Assembly (NCBI RefSeq): GCF_003336705.1
Contig: NZ_QMDL01000002.1
Coordinates: 729,262 to 793,261 of the forward strand
Direction: 5' to 3'
Source: Marinobacter litoralis
GTDB taxonomy: Bacteria > Pseudomonadota > Gammaproteobacteria > Pseudomonadales > Oleiphilaceae
DNA length: 64,000 bases
This document shows, piece after piece, positions 53,734 through 62,909 of the stretch (positions are counted from its first letter, which is position 1; every line of letters starts with the position of its first letter). A model generated the notes under the pieces. The model did not search any database. It was given only the letters and a program-made list of their open reading frames with translations, and was not told the DNA's origin. The position numbers were made by a program, and so were the translations under genes.

Positions 53734-54537
53734 ATGAAAGCAGCTCACTACTGGCATTGTTTCGTAGGCATCCAGACACGAGAATGGTTGCGGTTCTGGC
53801 AGCAGCGCACCCGCTTCGCCAGCGCCCTGGTCCGGCCACTGCTCTGGCTGGTGGTATTCGCTGCCGGGTTCCGGGCGGTACTGGGCATTTCCATCATCCC
53901 GCCCTATCAGACCTACATCACCTACGAGACCTACATTGCCCCCGGGCTGTGCGGCATGATCATCCTGTTCAACAGCATGCAGGGCGCCTTGTCCATGGTC
54001 TACGACCGGGAGTTGGGCAGTATGCGTGTGTTGCTGATGAGCCCCCTGCCCCGGCCCTTCCTGCTGGTGACCAAACTGCTGGCCATGGGTGTGGTGTCCA
54101 TCGGCCAGGTGTATGTGTTCCTGCTGCTGGCACTGCTGATGGATGTAGAGCCACCGCTCTGGGGTTACCTGGCCGTATTGCCAGCGTTGATTCTTACCAG
54201 CCTGATGCTGGGCGCGTTGGGGCTATTGATCGCCACATGGATCAAACAGTTGGAGAACTTTGCAGGGGTGATGAACTTCGTAATCTTCCCGATGTTCTTC
54301 ATGTCCTCAGCGCTCTATCCGCTCTGGCGCATGAATGAGGCCAGTCCCTGGCTGTACTGGATCTGTCAGTTCAATCCGTTCACCCATGCGGTGGAGGCGA
54401 TCCGGTTTTCGCTGTATCTGGAGTGGAACCCGATGGCCTACGGGATTACCGCCGGCGTGACAGTTACCCTCGCTTTGCTCGCGACTGCTGGCTTCCGGCC
54501 GCAGCGCACGAAAATACTGGGCGGAAGGCCCGCATAG
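53734..54537 (+). CDS. ABC-2 type permease (PedA2-like)
   Basis: 267 residues with about six hydrophobic segments, including FASALVRPLLWLVVFAAGF, ILFNSMQGALSMVYDREL and the typical ABC-2 signature region MSPLPRPFLLVTKLLA. ABC-2 permeases often export, so the direction of transport by this PQQ-linked system is not obvious from sequence; lanthanide-growth phenotypes in P. putida indicate a role in metal supply. Last gene of the operon; no terminator was seen in the 38 bp before the convergent ATPase gene. Confidence 0.88.
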   Translation: MKAAHYWHCFVGIQTREWLRFWQQRTRFASALVRPLLWLVVFAAGFRAVLGISIIPPYQTYITYETYIAPGLCGMIILFNSMQGALSMVYDRELGSMRVLLMSPLPRPFLLVTKLLAMGVVSIGQVYVFLLLALLMDVEPPLWGYLAVLPALILTSLMLGALGLLIATWIKQLENFAGVMNFVIFPMFFMSSALYPLWRMNEASPWLYWICQFNPFTHAVEAIRFSLYLEWNPMAYGITAGVTVTLALLATAGFRPQRTKILGGRPA

Positions 54538-54575
54538 TGTTCGGGGCAGTTGTAGGGGAGCTGACTTGCACGGAT

Positions 54576-55247
54576 TCAGAGACCAGCCAAATCCGGATCA
54601 CGAAGCGCCCCAAGCAGCCCATCGATCAATCCGGGCTCACCGATCGCGTCATCCCACTGAAGACGCGCAGGCTTGCCGTCGAGATACCACAGACGGTTCG
54701 CCAATATCTCGGCATCTCCACCATCATGGGTAACACAGATCATCGCCATCTCCGGACACGAATCCAGAATCCCGGCAATCAGCGCCTTGAGCTCACCCGC
54801 CATCACGGGATCTAATGACGCAAACGGCTCGTCCAGCAACAGCAAGTCCGGTTTCACGGCCAGGCAACGGGCCAGGGCCGCCCTTCTGGCCATACCCAGG
54901 GAGAGCTGGTCCGGCAGGTAATGGCCATAACCGGACAATCCCACCTGTTCCAACAAGCTTTCAGCCTCCTGATCACTGGCCCCCACCAGTTTCAGATTTG
55001 CATCCAGACTGCGCCAAGGCAGCAGGCGATGTTCCTGGAACAGGTAGCCCACCCGGAGCTTGTCGCGACCAATAACCGCCTCGTCCGGAACCGATTTATC
55101 GAGGCCGGCAATCGCGTTCAGTAGCGTGGTCTTGCCGATACCCGAGGGGCCCAGAAGGCAGATGCGGTCGCCCCGCGCAACGGTTGCGAAGACCTCTCCG
55201 AGCACAGGCTGGCCGAAATCGCGGCCTGCGATTCTGAGCTCAAGCAT
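54576..55247 (-). CDS. SsuB/TauB-like ABC ATPase of the additional transporter
   Basis: 223 residues from ATG 55247, which overlaps the permease stop by 8 bp. Walker A GPSGIGKTT, Q-loop LFQEHRLLPW, signature LSLGMARRAALAR (LSGGQ variant) and Walker B LLLLDEPFASLDP. The QEHRLLPW segment is typical of nitrate/sulfonate/taurine-type ATPases. It completes an operon with the permease and binding protein upstream. Substrate unknown; the operon is unusual in its position inside the PQQ island. Confidence 0.88.
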   Translation of the reverse strand: MLELRIAGRDFGQPVLGEVFATVARGDRICLLGPSGIGKTTLLNAIAGLDKSVPDEAVIGRDKLRVGYLFQEHRLLPWRSLDANLKLVGASDQEAESLLEQVGLSGYGHYLPDQLSLGMARRAALARCLAVKPDLLLLDEPFASLDPVMAGELKALIAGILDSCPEMAMICVTHDGGDAEILANRLWYLDGKPARLQWDDAIGEPGLIDGLLGALRDPDLAGL

Positions 55248-56016
55248 GGGCCGCCTCCGGCTGTCGCCAGCGACTGGAGCGGCGCTCAAGGGGCTGGAGG
55301 ATGGCCAGTTCAATCAGCTGGACTACGGCAATAAACGCCAGGCTGTAGGCAAGAATGGCGGCCACGTCGAAAACCTGAAACGCCATATGTAATTGGAAGC
55401 CAACGCCGCTGGAACGGCCGAGCAGCTCTACCACAAGGACAATTTTCCAGATCAGGGCCAGGCCGCCTCTTGTAGCCGCCATGAGATAGGGAAACAGCTG
55501 GGGTACCCAGACTTCCCGCAATCGTTGCCATCGGGTGAAGTCGTAAACGGTGGCCATTTCCTCGAGCCTATAGTCCAGGCTACGGGCACCTTCCCGGACA
55601 GTAACCGCCACGTTGGGCACTTTGTTGATCACAACTGCCATCACCGCAGCCACTTCCACCAGGCCGAACCAGACATACATGAGGATGATGGTGACCAGGG
55701 CCGGCAGGTTCAGCAAAAGCACCAGCAAGGGATCGAAAAGGGCATTGGTGGTTGGCGAACGGCCCATGACGATGCCGATGGCTGTACCGATGATCATGGC
55801 CAGAATAAAGGCGACCACCACACGCCCGAGGGTCGCGCCCAGATGATGCCAGAGCTCGCCGGTCGCCGATTCACGAATCAGGGTGTCGAGCACGTTCAGA
55901 GGCGTCGGCAAGAGGGGCGACTGAAGCAGCCAGGCAATGAGCCCCCAGAGCAGGACAAACGACGGCAGGACTACCCAGTAGCTCCACAGCGGCGGCCGGC
56001 CGGCACGGCCTTTCAC
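55240..56016 (-). CDS. SsuC/TauC-like ABC permease of the additional transporter
   Basis: 258 residues with six membrane segments and the cytoplasmic EAA-type loop EGARSLDYRLEEMATVYDFT typical of BPD_transp_1 permeases for nitrate, sulfonates or taurine. It overlaps the binding-protein gene by 4 bp (ATGA) and the ATPase gene by 8 bp, so the three are tightly coupled. Its substrate is not set by the sequence. Confidence 0.88.
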   Translation of the reverse strand: MKGRAGRPPLWSYWVVLPSFVLLWGLIAWLLQSPLLPTPLNVLDTLIRESATGELWHHLGATLGRVVVAFILAMIIGTAIGIVMGRSPTTNALFDPLLVLLLNLPALVTIILMYVWFGLVEVAAVMAVVINKVPNVAVTVREGARSLDYRLEEMATVYDFTRWQRLREVWVPQLFPYLMAATRGGLALIWKIVLVVELLGRSSGVGFQLHMAFQVFDVAAILAYSLAFIAVVQLIELAILQPLERRSSRWRQPEAAHA

Positions 56017-56966
56017 GGCTGCCTCTGGTAAAACAGATGGGCCGGCATAAGGTTGTCCGGGTCGGCGCCGGTGAGGGTCATCAAACGTTGTAGGTCAGCG
56101 ATTCTCTGGTCCGTTTGCGGCGCAGGCGTCCCGGCGACAAAGCCCTCTCGCAGTGCTGCGAAAACACTGTCGTCCGGATCTCCCATGAGAGGACGCAAGC
56201 GCTGCCAGTAGGATGTACTCTCCGCCAGCTCGGCTTTGGCCTGTTGCAGGGAAGCTGCAAACCGATCCATCAGCAGGCCATTGTCTCGCGCCCAGAGCTC
56301 TGGAAAGACATAACCAAGCACCGGCAGGTTGCGATCCAGGTCCAGCTCAGTGAGCAGGTCAGCCATACCAAACGCCGATCGCCAGCCGCCCTCGCCCCTC
56401 ATGCGGGCCGCAAAATGCCAGTAGGTAACGATAACATCCACCTGCCCGCGCTTTAGCGCCTGGCTCAACAGAGGCGGGGCTGCGAACTGAAGTTCGGCGG
56501 ATTCCTCCAGATTGATTCCCTGGCGCTGTGCGACTTTCTTGAGCAGTATCCAGCCCTTGCTGTCCGGCCCGCCCGCAACGCCGATGCGCTTGCCGGCCAG
56601 ATCCGCCACCGAGCGAATCGGAGAGTTGTCAGCGACGACGATATCGCCAATCTGGGAGGAGAACGGCACGAACAGGTAGGGCGTGCCGGCCTCGAATCGT
56701 GACTGTGCCCACAGCAGATCGGCCACAGCGCCGTGCACCGAACCGCTGGTGACCGCCAGCCTGGAGGCCGGCAGGTTGGCAACCGGTTTCAACTCCAGCC
56801 GATAGCCATATTCCCGGTCCAGCTCCCGATGCAGGAGATGATCGAGCTCCCAGTGGGCGGTTCCAAACTGCAACACGCTGACGGACAGCATGGGCAGGTC
56901 AGATGCTTCTTCCCGGGCATGGACACCGCCAGCAAGACTCAAAAGAAAACATAGTAGTGCGGCCAT
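56013..56966 (-). CDS. SsuA-like periplasmic binding protein of the additional transporter
   Basis: 317 residues from ATG 56966, which begins a clean signal peptide (MAALLCFLLSLAGGVHA) and has AGG nearby; an in-frame ATG at 57035 would give a long leader without a ribosome site. The body matches NMT1/SsuA-type proteins (VADLAGKRIGVAGGPDSKGWILLKK is split across residues about 115-140) and resembles binding proteins for sulfonates or thiamine precursors. Box (f) lies 105 bp upstream of this start, the same distance as for the other PQQ genes. It could carry a lanthanide chelate, a PQQ-related compound or a sulfonate. Confidence 0.8.
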   Translation of the reverse strand: MAALLCFLLSLAGGVHAREEASDLPMLSVSVLQFGTAHWELDHLLHRELDREYGYRLELKPVANLPASRLAVTSGSVHGAVADLLWAQSRFEAGTPYLFVPFSSQIGDIVVADNSPIRSVADLAGKRIGVAGGPDSKGWILLKKVAQRQGINLEESAELQFAAPPLLSQALKRGQVDVIVTYWHFAARMRGEGGWRSAFGMADLLTELDLDRNLPVLGYVFPELWARDNGLLMDRFAASLQQAKAELAESTSYWQRLRPLMGDPDDSVFAALREGFVAGTPAPQTDQRIADLQRLMTLTGADPDNLMPAHLFYQRQP

Positions 56967-57070
56967 TGCCTGTTTGATCCATGGATCAGCAAGAGAGAAT
57001 GCGGAGACGGTCGTTATTGTTGGTTGTAGGCTCATTACTACACGATACGAAGCCCGCAGCCCGGCAAGAA

Positions 57071-57086
57071 TAGTACTTTGGTACCT
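57071..57086. promoter_or_regulatory. Regulon box (f): TAGTACTTTGGTACCT
   Basis: The most symmetric copy: AGTAC-TTTG-GTACC. It lies between the SsuA-like gene (105 bp to the chosen start) and the ErbR-like gene (118 bp), so both may be controlled from it. Confidence 0.7.
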
Positions 57087-57204
57087 GTTTTTTGGTGCGA
57101 TGGTCGCATTCAACCCGAGACCAAGATGGCGTGTAATGAAACCATCACAATAATAAACAGAGGATCGGAACCGACTCCGGCGATTCTCTACACAGGAGGC
57201 CGCC

Positions 57205-57978
57205 ATGCTGAACGAGCTCGATGCCGCACTGTCTTCCGAAAACCGCTATCATGACTCGGAAGCCATCCCCGACAATGAAAACAAGCAGGTAGAAGCAACC
57301 ATGGAACCGGCGTATAAGATTCTGATTGCCGACGACCACCCGCTGTTCCGGGAAGCCATCAGCAGCGTTATCGCCTCCGGCTTCGAAGGCAGTGAAATCA
57401 TCGAAACCGATGACCTGGACAGCGCTCTGGAAATCACCCGCGAGAATGACGACCTGGACCTGATCCTGCTGGACCTGAATATGCCCGGCATGCACGGGCT
57501 CAACGGCCTGATTACCCTGCGTAACGAAGCACCCACCATTCCCGTAGTGATTGTCTCTGCCGAGGAAGACAAACAGATAGTGCTGCAGGCGATCACCTAT
57601 GGCGCGGTAGGGTTTATCACCAAGTCCTCACCCCGGGCCCAGATGACTGAGGCCATCCAGCAGATACTGAACGGCAATGTTTACCTGCCATCAGACATTA
57701 TCCGCACCAGTAAAGAAAGCTCCCACCGGCGTACTCGAAGCGATGAGAACCTGATTTCGCCGGAACTACTGAACTCTCTCACCAGGCGCCAGTTGTTGGT
57801 GCTGGAACGTATGGCCAAGGGTGAATCCAACAAGCAAATTGCCTACAACCTCAACATCGCAGAAACCACGGTCAAGGCCCACGTCTCCGCGATCCTGAGA
57901 AAGCTCGGTGTTCACAACCGGGTACAGGCTATCCTATCGGCTGGGGATGTGGACTTCAGTCAGTATCTCAAACGCTGA
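57205..57978 (+). CDS. erbR: LuxR/NarL-type response regulator (ErbR/AgmR/PedR1-like)
   Basis: 257 residues from ATG 57205 with AGGAGG upstream; the ATG at 57301 would remove a 32-residue acidic leader. Receiver: D43-D44, phosphoacceptor D90 in [17 protein letters not shown]140. LuxR helix-turn-helix at about 185-250 ([36 protein letters not shown]). ErbR/AgmR is the regulator at the end of the ethanol oxidation cascade in P. aeruginosa and acts on pqq and exa genes. It is the best candidate for the protein that binds boxes a-f. Confidence 0.88.
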   Translation: MLNELDAALSSENRYHDSEAIPDNENKQVEATMEPAYKILIADDHPLFREAISSVIASGFEGSEIIETDDLDSALEITRENDDLDLILLDLNMPGMHGLNGLITLRNEAPTIPVVIVSAEEDKQIVLQAITYGAVGFITKSSPRAQMTEAIQQILNGNVYLPSDIIRTSKESSHRRTRSDENLISPELLNSLTRRQLLVLERMAKGESNKQIAYNLNIAETTVKAHVSAILRKLGVHNRVQAILSAGDVDFSQYLKR

Positions 57979-57997
57979 ACGCAGCCGGCATCAGCAC

Positions 57998-60244
57998 TCA
58001 GCAACGCATCACGTGATTGAGTACACTCCTGAGCTTAAGCGGTTTGACCGGTTTGTTCATCAACAGGTAACCAAGCTCCCGGATATGCTGTTTCAGTTCA
58101 TTGGTGTAGTTGGCGGTGATCATCAGGACCGGCGCTGGCTGTGAGCGCTGAGCATTGATCACTGCCACCGCGTCGACGCCATTTTCATCATTATCCAGGT
58201 GATAATCCGCCAGTATCAGATCTACCGGAGCCCTTGCCACATCTACCTGCCCTGCCAGGCCCTCGGCAGAAACAGCTGTGGTGACCCGGCAACCCCAGCC
58301 TTCCAGCAAGGTCTTCATCCCCTGGCAGATAGCCAGGTCATTATCGATCACCCACACCCGGGCGCCTTTCAAACCACTATCGAGCATCGGCAGGTGAGGC
58401 CCTCGGGGTGCCGGTTGGGCTGACTGAAGTTCTCCGAGGGGCACCCGGACGCTGAACACGGAGCCTTTTCCCTCAACAGATGATACCGAGACCTCATGAC
58501 CCAACATCCGGGCAATCTTGTCAACGATAGCCAGGCCCAGGCCCAGCCCTTTGTCTGCCTGGGCACCCTTGGGGCGAATCCGTTTAAACTCCTGAAAGAT
58601 TTCGGTGAGCTTGTCTGCCGGAATACCTGGCCCGGTGTCCCAGACCTGCAGCAACACGTGGTCATGCTCGCGACGGCAACCAAGCAGAATCCGGCCCTGG
58701 CCGGTATAACGAATGGCATTGGTCAGGAAGTTTCGCAGTATCCGCGCCAGCAACTGTGAATCCGACTGAACCACTGCAGAGCAGGGTACGAAATCCAGCC
58801 GCTGCCCTTCAGCCAGAGCCATCTGCCGGAACTCCCGGGCGATGTTATTGAGCAGATCCCGGAGATCAAAGGCGGTCACGTCCGGAGTGATCACTCCGGC
58901 ATCCAGCTTGGAAATATCCACCAGTGTGCCCAGCAGATTCTCTACATCATCCAACGAAGTACTGACCGAACGCACAAGGCTCTCGGCCTTGGGCCCGAAG
59001 CTCTGCTCAAGTAATGCACTGGTGAACAAGCGTGCGGCATTAAGCGGCTGCAGCAGATCGTGACTGACAGCAGCCAGGAACTTGGTTTTAGAAAGGTTGG
59101 CCTGTTCAGCCTCCTGCTTCGCTTCCCGGAGACGGGCTTCCACTGCAGAACGTTCCGAAATTTCCTGCCGGAGTTGCTGGTTCAGGCCTGTCAAGGCGGC
59201 GGTGCGCTCTCGCACCCGGTGCTCCAGGTCGTCGTAGGCCTGCTCCAGCGCAATCGCGGTCTTGCGCCTTTCGGTGATGTCTCGGATCAGAACAAAAAAG
59301 CCGGTCACCTCGCCGGTTTCATCCCTGTTGGGCACATAGGAACGCAACATGTACCGCTGTTCACCATGCTCGCCGGTTTCCTCGAACTCAAAGTTCACAC
59401 TGTGCCCGTCCAGTACTTCCAGTATCTGGGGCAGCAGACGCTGGTAGAACTCATCGGAATGCACTTGCTCCAGACGCTTGCCCAGTGGTGACACACCATT
59501 ACGGCCATACCAGGCCTGATAAACCTTGTTGCAGAACTGGACGGTGAGGTCTGCCCCTACATAGGCAATCAACGCCGGCACATGGTCGGTGACGACCCGG
59601 ATCCAGCGCTCGCTTTCTTCCAGCGCCTTGATGCGACGGGCCATTTCACTGTTCTTGACGTCGGTAATGTCAGAGTACAACACCACCAAGCCCCCCTCAC
59701 GGGTAGCTCGTTCGGTCATCTGCACCCAGCGACCATTGGAGAGTAGGAAAAGTACCCCCTCAACATCCTCCTGACGATGCTCTTCCACAATCAAACCGGA
59801 ACTCTCGGCAAGAGCTTTTACCGCATCGATATGGGTACCCGCTTTCGGCACCGACACGCGGGCATGGCGCCAGTAGCTCCGGAAACGGCTGTTGGTTTGA
59901 ATCAGACGATGATCACAGTCAAACAGTACGAAGCCATCAGCGATGTTCTCAATGGCATCGCTCAGCCGCTGCCTCGAGGTTTCATCCTCTTCCCGAGCCC
60001 GGCTCAGCGCTTTATGACTCGCTTTAAGCTCATCCATGGCCAGGTTCAGGGCTTCGGTGCGTTCCCGTACCTGCTCGGCAAGAATGACCGAATGTTCAAA
60101 CGCCGCATAGGGCGCAGGCTTATGTCCGGCACCGGATTCCACGCGAACAATCAGGGCATCTCGGATACTTCGGAGCCGCTGATTCTCCGCTTCCAACTCC
60201 GCAATCCGGCGGTCTTTATCATCCGGCAGGGGCTGCCCGTTCAT
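57998..60244 (-). CDS. PAS hybrid sensor kinase, ErcS/PedS1-like
   Basis: 748 residues from ATG 60244 (an in-frame TTG lies at 60271). Cytoplasmic; coiled coils flank PAS domains at about 95-210 and 215-330, then a coiled coil, HisKA (FLAAVSHDLLQPLNAARLFTSA is split at about 385-410), HATPase (WDTGPGIPADK, GLGLGLAIVD) and a C-terminal receiver (LILADYHLDNDENG). The kinase core resembles the ErcS'-like kinase at 28.4 kb, which also ends in a receiver. It converges with the ErbR gene. The FIST gene is immediately upstream, 1 bp away, so kinase and FIST protein are made together. Confidence 0.87.
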   Translation of the reverse strand: MNGQPLPDDKDRRIAELEAENQRLRSIRDALIVRVESGAGHKPAPYAAFEHSVILAEQVRERTEALNLAMDELKASHKALSRAREEDETSRQRLSDAIENIADGFVLFDCDHRLIQTNSRFRSYWRHARVSVPKAGTHIDAVKALAESSGLIVEEHRQEDVEGVLFLLSNGRWVQMTERATREGGLVVLYSDITDVKNSEMARRIKALEESERWIRVVTDHVPALIAYVGADLTVQFCNKVYQAWYGRNGVSPLGKRLEQVHSDEFYQRLLPQILEVLDGHSVNFEFEETGEHGEQRYMLRSYVPNRDETGEVTGFFVLIRDITERRKTAIALEQAYDDLEHRVRERTAALTGLNQQLRQEISERSAVEARLREAKQEAEQANLSKTKFLAAVSHDLLQPLNAARLFTSALLEQSFGPKAESLVRSVSTSLDDVENLLGTLVDISKLDAGVITPDVTAFDLRDLLNNIAREFRQMALAEGQRLDFVPCSAVVQSDSQLLARILRNFLTNAIRYTGQGRILLGCRREHDHVLLQVWDTGPGIPADKLTEIFQEFKRIRPKGAQADKGLGLGLAIVDKIARMLGHEVSVSSVEGKGSVFSVRVPLGELQSAQPAPRGPHLPMLDSGLKGARVWVIDNDLAICQGMKTLLEGWGCRVTTAVSAEGLAGQVDVARAPVDLILADYHLDNDENGVDAVAVINAQRSQPAPVLMITANYTNELKQHIRELGYLLMNKPVKPLKLRSVLNHVMRC

Positions 60245-60245
60245 A

Positions 60246-61406
60246 CTAGCCGGGGAAGTCAGGCTGACCAATGACCACCCCCGTAAAAGTCTGGTTTATG
60301 TGCATTCCGTTGAACTGCTCCCCGTAGGAGTTAAAACCGACCACCTTATGTTCCCTCAGAAACGCCGAGACGGCATCCGATTGCTCGGTCAGCTCGGCTT
60401 CCAAACGCCGTAAAAAACAATCACAGGCAAGAGTCACCAAAGGCTTACCGACCACCCGCTCGGAGGCATCAAGCTGCGCCCGCACACTCTCAAGCAAAGA
60501 CCCCGGATTCATAGCAGTCATCACAATGCCGGTCTCAACCGCACAATAAAACGTGAGACTGCCATCAGGGTTCACCCGCTGTATCGAACGGACAAAATAA
60601 TTACCCCCGACTTTTACCCCCAAGGGCTGCAAGGCAAAAACCTCCCGGTCCAGTTGGGCAACGGGAACACTGACAGTGCGGGCGTATACCTCTGCAGCAG
60701 GCTCCGCGTTCAACTCAAAGACGGTACGCGTCTCTGGACAAGCTCGGGTTACCACAAGCTTATCCGCCTGTTCCTGCATGTGGTGCGTCGAAAACACTCG
60801 AAAATCCAGCGGTGTATTCACCAGCATCACCGTCGCCGCACTGCTGTGAAAGCGCCCGTCGAAAAAGACATGGGTACCGGCCAGGCGCTCATCGTCTCCG
60901 GCAGAACCACCGAACTGGGGTATCGAACCCAAAGCCGCATTCAGGGTTGCCAGAACAAGCTCTTCCCGACTCGAAAGGCCATCAAGCATGGTTATCGCGA
61001 AGGTATTGCCTTTAACGGGCGCCAAGCGGGCGTCACGACAAGTATTAAGCAACCGGCCAATCACACTCTGTGCGTTCTGCAGCGTGAAGCCGTCAAATTC
61101 ATCGATCAGCGCGCAATCAATGGCAAAGTAGCGGGCATCAAACCCCAGCGCGCTGATGCAACCTCGGTCATACCCCTGCTCGGTGATCTCTCCCGCAGAC
61201 GTACAGCCGTAGACTCGCGCATTCGGAAACGCCGCTTGAATCGCAGGCCCAAGGCGTTCCAGGTCAAATTCAACAGAGCAAAAGAACAGCACGCATCCGA
61301 GGTTTTCATGCTGAAGCTGCTCGGCAAGGTGCGCAGCGGCAAGTTCTGGTTCCCGTACGCTAACGCTGGCGGTTCGGACCGCCGGTTCCTGATTGTCTGC
61401 GTGCAT
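60246..61406 (-). CDS. FIST-domain signal-sensing protein
   Basis: 386 residues from ATG 61406, with AGGG upstream. N-terminal FIST_N (GCVLFFCSVEFDLERLGPAI, VYGCTSAGEITEQGYDRG) and C-terminal FIST_C (about residues 220-375). FIST proteins are proposed to bind small ligands such as amino acids and to signal to associated kinases or chemotaxis. The stop codon is 1 nt from the start of the ErcS-like kinase, so the pair is likely a two-part sensor. The same FIST-ErcS order occurs near erbR in P. aeruginosa (from memory). Confidence 0.85.
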   Translation of the reverse strand: MHADNQEPAVRTASVSVREPELAAAHLAEQLQHENLGCVLFFCSVEFDLERLGPAIQAAFPNARVYGCTSAGEITEQGYDRGCISALGFDARYFAIDCALIDEFDGFTLQNAQSVIGRLLNTCRDARLAPVKGNTFAITMLDGLSSREELVLATLNAALGSIPQFGGSAGDDERLAGTHVFFDGRFHSSAATVMLVNTPLDFRVFSTHHMQEQADKLVVTRACPETRTVFELNAEPAAEVYARTVSVPVAQLDREVFALQPLGVKVGGNYFVRSIQRVNPDGSLTFYCAVETGIVMTAMNPGSLLESVRAQLDASERVVGKPLVTLACDCFLRRLEAELTEQSDAVSAFLREHKVVGFNSYGEQFNGMHINQTFTGVVIGQPDFPG

Positions 61407-61606
61407 TGAAAGGGCCCTTGGGCAACGGGGAGATTGCTCCGATTCTACGCCGTTGTCAGAACAGAGGAATTCGACTTCAGTGCTTTTTATTGGCTCGCCA
61501 AAACGGTGATAACCCATTGATTATTAACCTCATAAATCAATGGCCGGTGACACAGCCTAATTTCGGCACAAGAAAACCGGCACTTTAGTCGGAATAACAG
61601 GCGGGT

Positions 61607-61630
61607 GCCGGTGCCAGAACGGGCACCGGC
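61607..61630 (-). terminator. Hairpin after the porin gene
   Basis: GCCGGTGCC-N6-GGCACCGGC, 9-bp perfect stem 8 nt from the porin stop. The T run is poor. The 61518-61606 stretch has no gene that I can support. Confidence 0.6.
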
Positions 61631-61638
61631 CGGGCAGA

Positions 61639-62736
61639 TTAGAAGGTTACAATCGCGCCCACAGCCAGGGTGTCAGTATCGACGACAGTGACATCCGATG
61701 ACTTGGTTTTCTGCTCAAACAGGTTGTACTCGGCCACCAGCTTGAAGTTGCTGTTGACGTCGTGGAACACCGCAAACGAGGTGTTCTCGGTGTCAAAATC
61801 GCCCTGTTCCGAATCTGTTTCGCCATAAGACACCACAAACCGGTTCGCACCCAGAGAGTAAGAACCCTGTAGCAAGTAACCATCCGCATCGTCTTCTGAC
61901 GCCAGAACAGAGTCGCTGATCAACACCGGCACATCCCCTTCCGATTTAAAACCGGACGCAGTCAACGAGAAACCCGCTACCGCTGCTTTTAGACCATAAC
62001 CGACGCCCTTACTGTCAATTTCCGTTGTAGCATTCTCTGAGCTCTGGTGGCGACCATTTAACCAGCCGGTCAGAGCCAGCCCTTCAACATCAACACTGTA
62101 GGTAACCTCTGCTTCAAAACGAGGAAGCGATTGTTCAGAGCCCACGCCGGTTGTATTGGCCGGTTCAAAAATACCCGCGGCGATGTTCAGGCCACCCAAG
62201 TCCGGTGACCGATAGGTAATCTGCGCCGAAGGGTTCGGGTAGGGATAACCGGTGCGAATATTGCCGAAAGAGACCCCCGTCGCCGCGCCGGGAGAGCCAA
62301 ACCCCATCAATAATTCATCAAGGAAAATGTTGGAACGAGCATACAGCCCGAAATCCTTACCGATCAGAACCTGTCCAAAGGCCCCATCTACCGTTGCGTA
62401 TAGTTGGCGTACATCAATGCTGGTATCAGTCGGCGATTGCAGGCTGTCGTTAATGGTGCTCCAAAATGAAGAACGGCCACCCAGAGTCAAGTCACCCACC
62501 TTCTTACTGAAGTTAAAGCCGATGGTGTTAGGCAAAAATCCCATCTTGACGTCGGAGTTGCGAACGTCATCGACCTTATCGTCACGATTCACATAAAAAG
62601 CATTAAAATAACCGTCTGCGGAAAAAGCGGTTCCATTCTGGTTGTAGATCTCCACGGCAGCCTGCGCCCCCGCACTTCCCCCCATCACTGCGGCTAGCGC
62701 AAGTAACGAGCCTGATTTTCTGATTTTATTACTCAT
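61639..62736 (-). CDS. Outer membrane porin (Gram-negative general porin type)
   Basis: 365 residues. Signal peptide (LLALAAVMGGSAGAQA), then alternating strands with aromatic residues and a C-terminal Phe (GAIVTF), as needed for barrel insertion. Features DGYFNAFYVNRDDKVDD, GRSSFWSTINDSLQSP and LYATVDGAFGQVLIGKDFGLYARSN match Porin_4-type trimeric porins. It may admit alcohols or fatty compounds; position next to the PQQ island is suggestive only. Confidence 0.85.
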   Translation of the reverse strand: MSNKIRKSGSLLALAAVMGGSAGAQAAVEIYNQNGTAFSADGYFNAFYVNRDDKVDDVRNSDVKMGFLPNTIGFNFSKKVGDLTLGGRSSFWSTINDSLQSPTDTSIDVRQLYATVDGAFGQVLIGKDFGLYARSNIFLDELLMGFGSPGAATGVSFGNIRTGYPYPNPSAQITYRSPDLGGLNIAAGIFEPANTTGVGSEQSLPRFEAEVTYSVDVEGLALTGWLNGRHQSSENATTEIDSKGVGYGLKAAVAGFSLTASGFKSEGDVPVLISDSVLASEDDADGYLLQGSYSLGANRFVVSYGETDSEQGDFDTENTSFAVFHDVNSNFKLVAEYNLFEQKTKSSDVTVVDTDTLAVGAIVTF

Positions 62737-62909
62737 ACATCCCCCGGTTATTGTTTGAAATCTGGGATCAGGGGCGCTGCGCTAAACAACAGCCCCAGGC
62801 ACAATTGCGCGCCTGCGGACCATAGTCAGGGAATAGAAAAGGGGAGAATATTGTCCGTGAGAGCAGGTTGCCTGCTCATTTGGGAGGCATGATTTATGGA
62901 ACTTTCGAC

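Noticed and set aside
54576-56966. Calling the extra ABC transporter a taurine or sulfonate importer
   Set aside because: No sulfonate mono- or dioxygenase gene is adjacent, and its promoter shares the PQQ-type box; only family likeness supports a sulfonate substrate.
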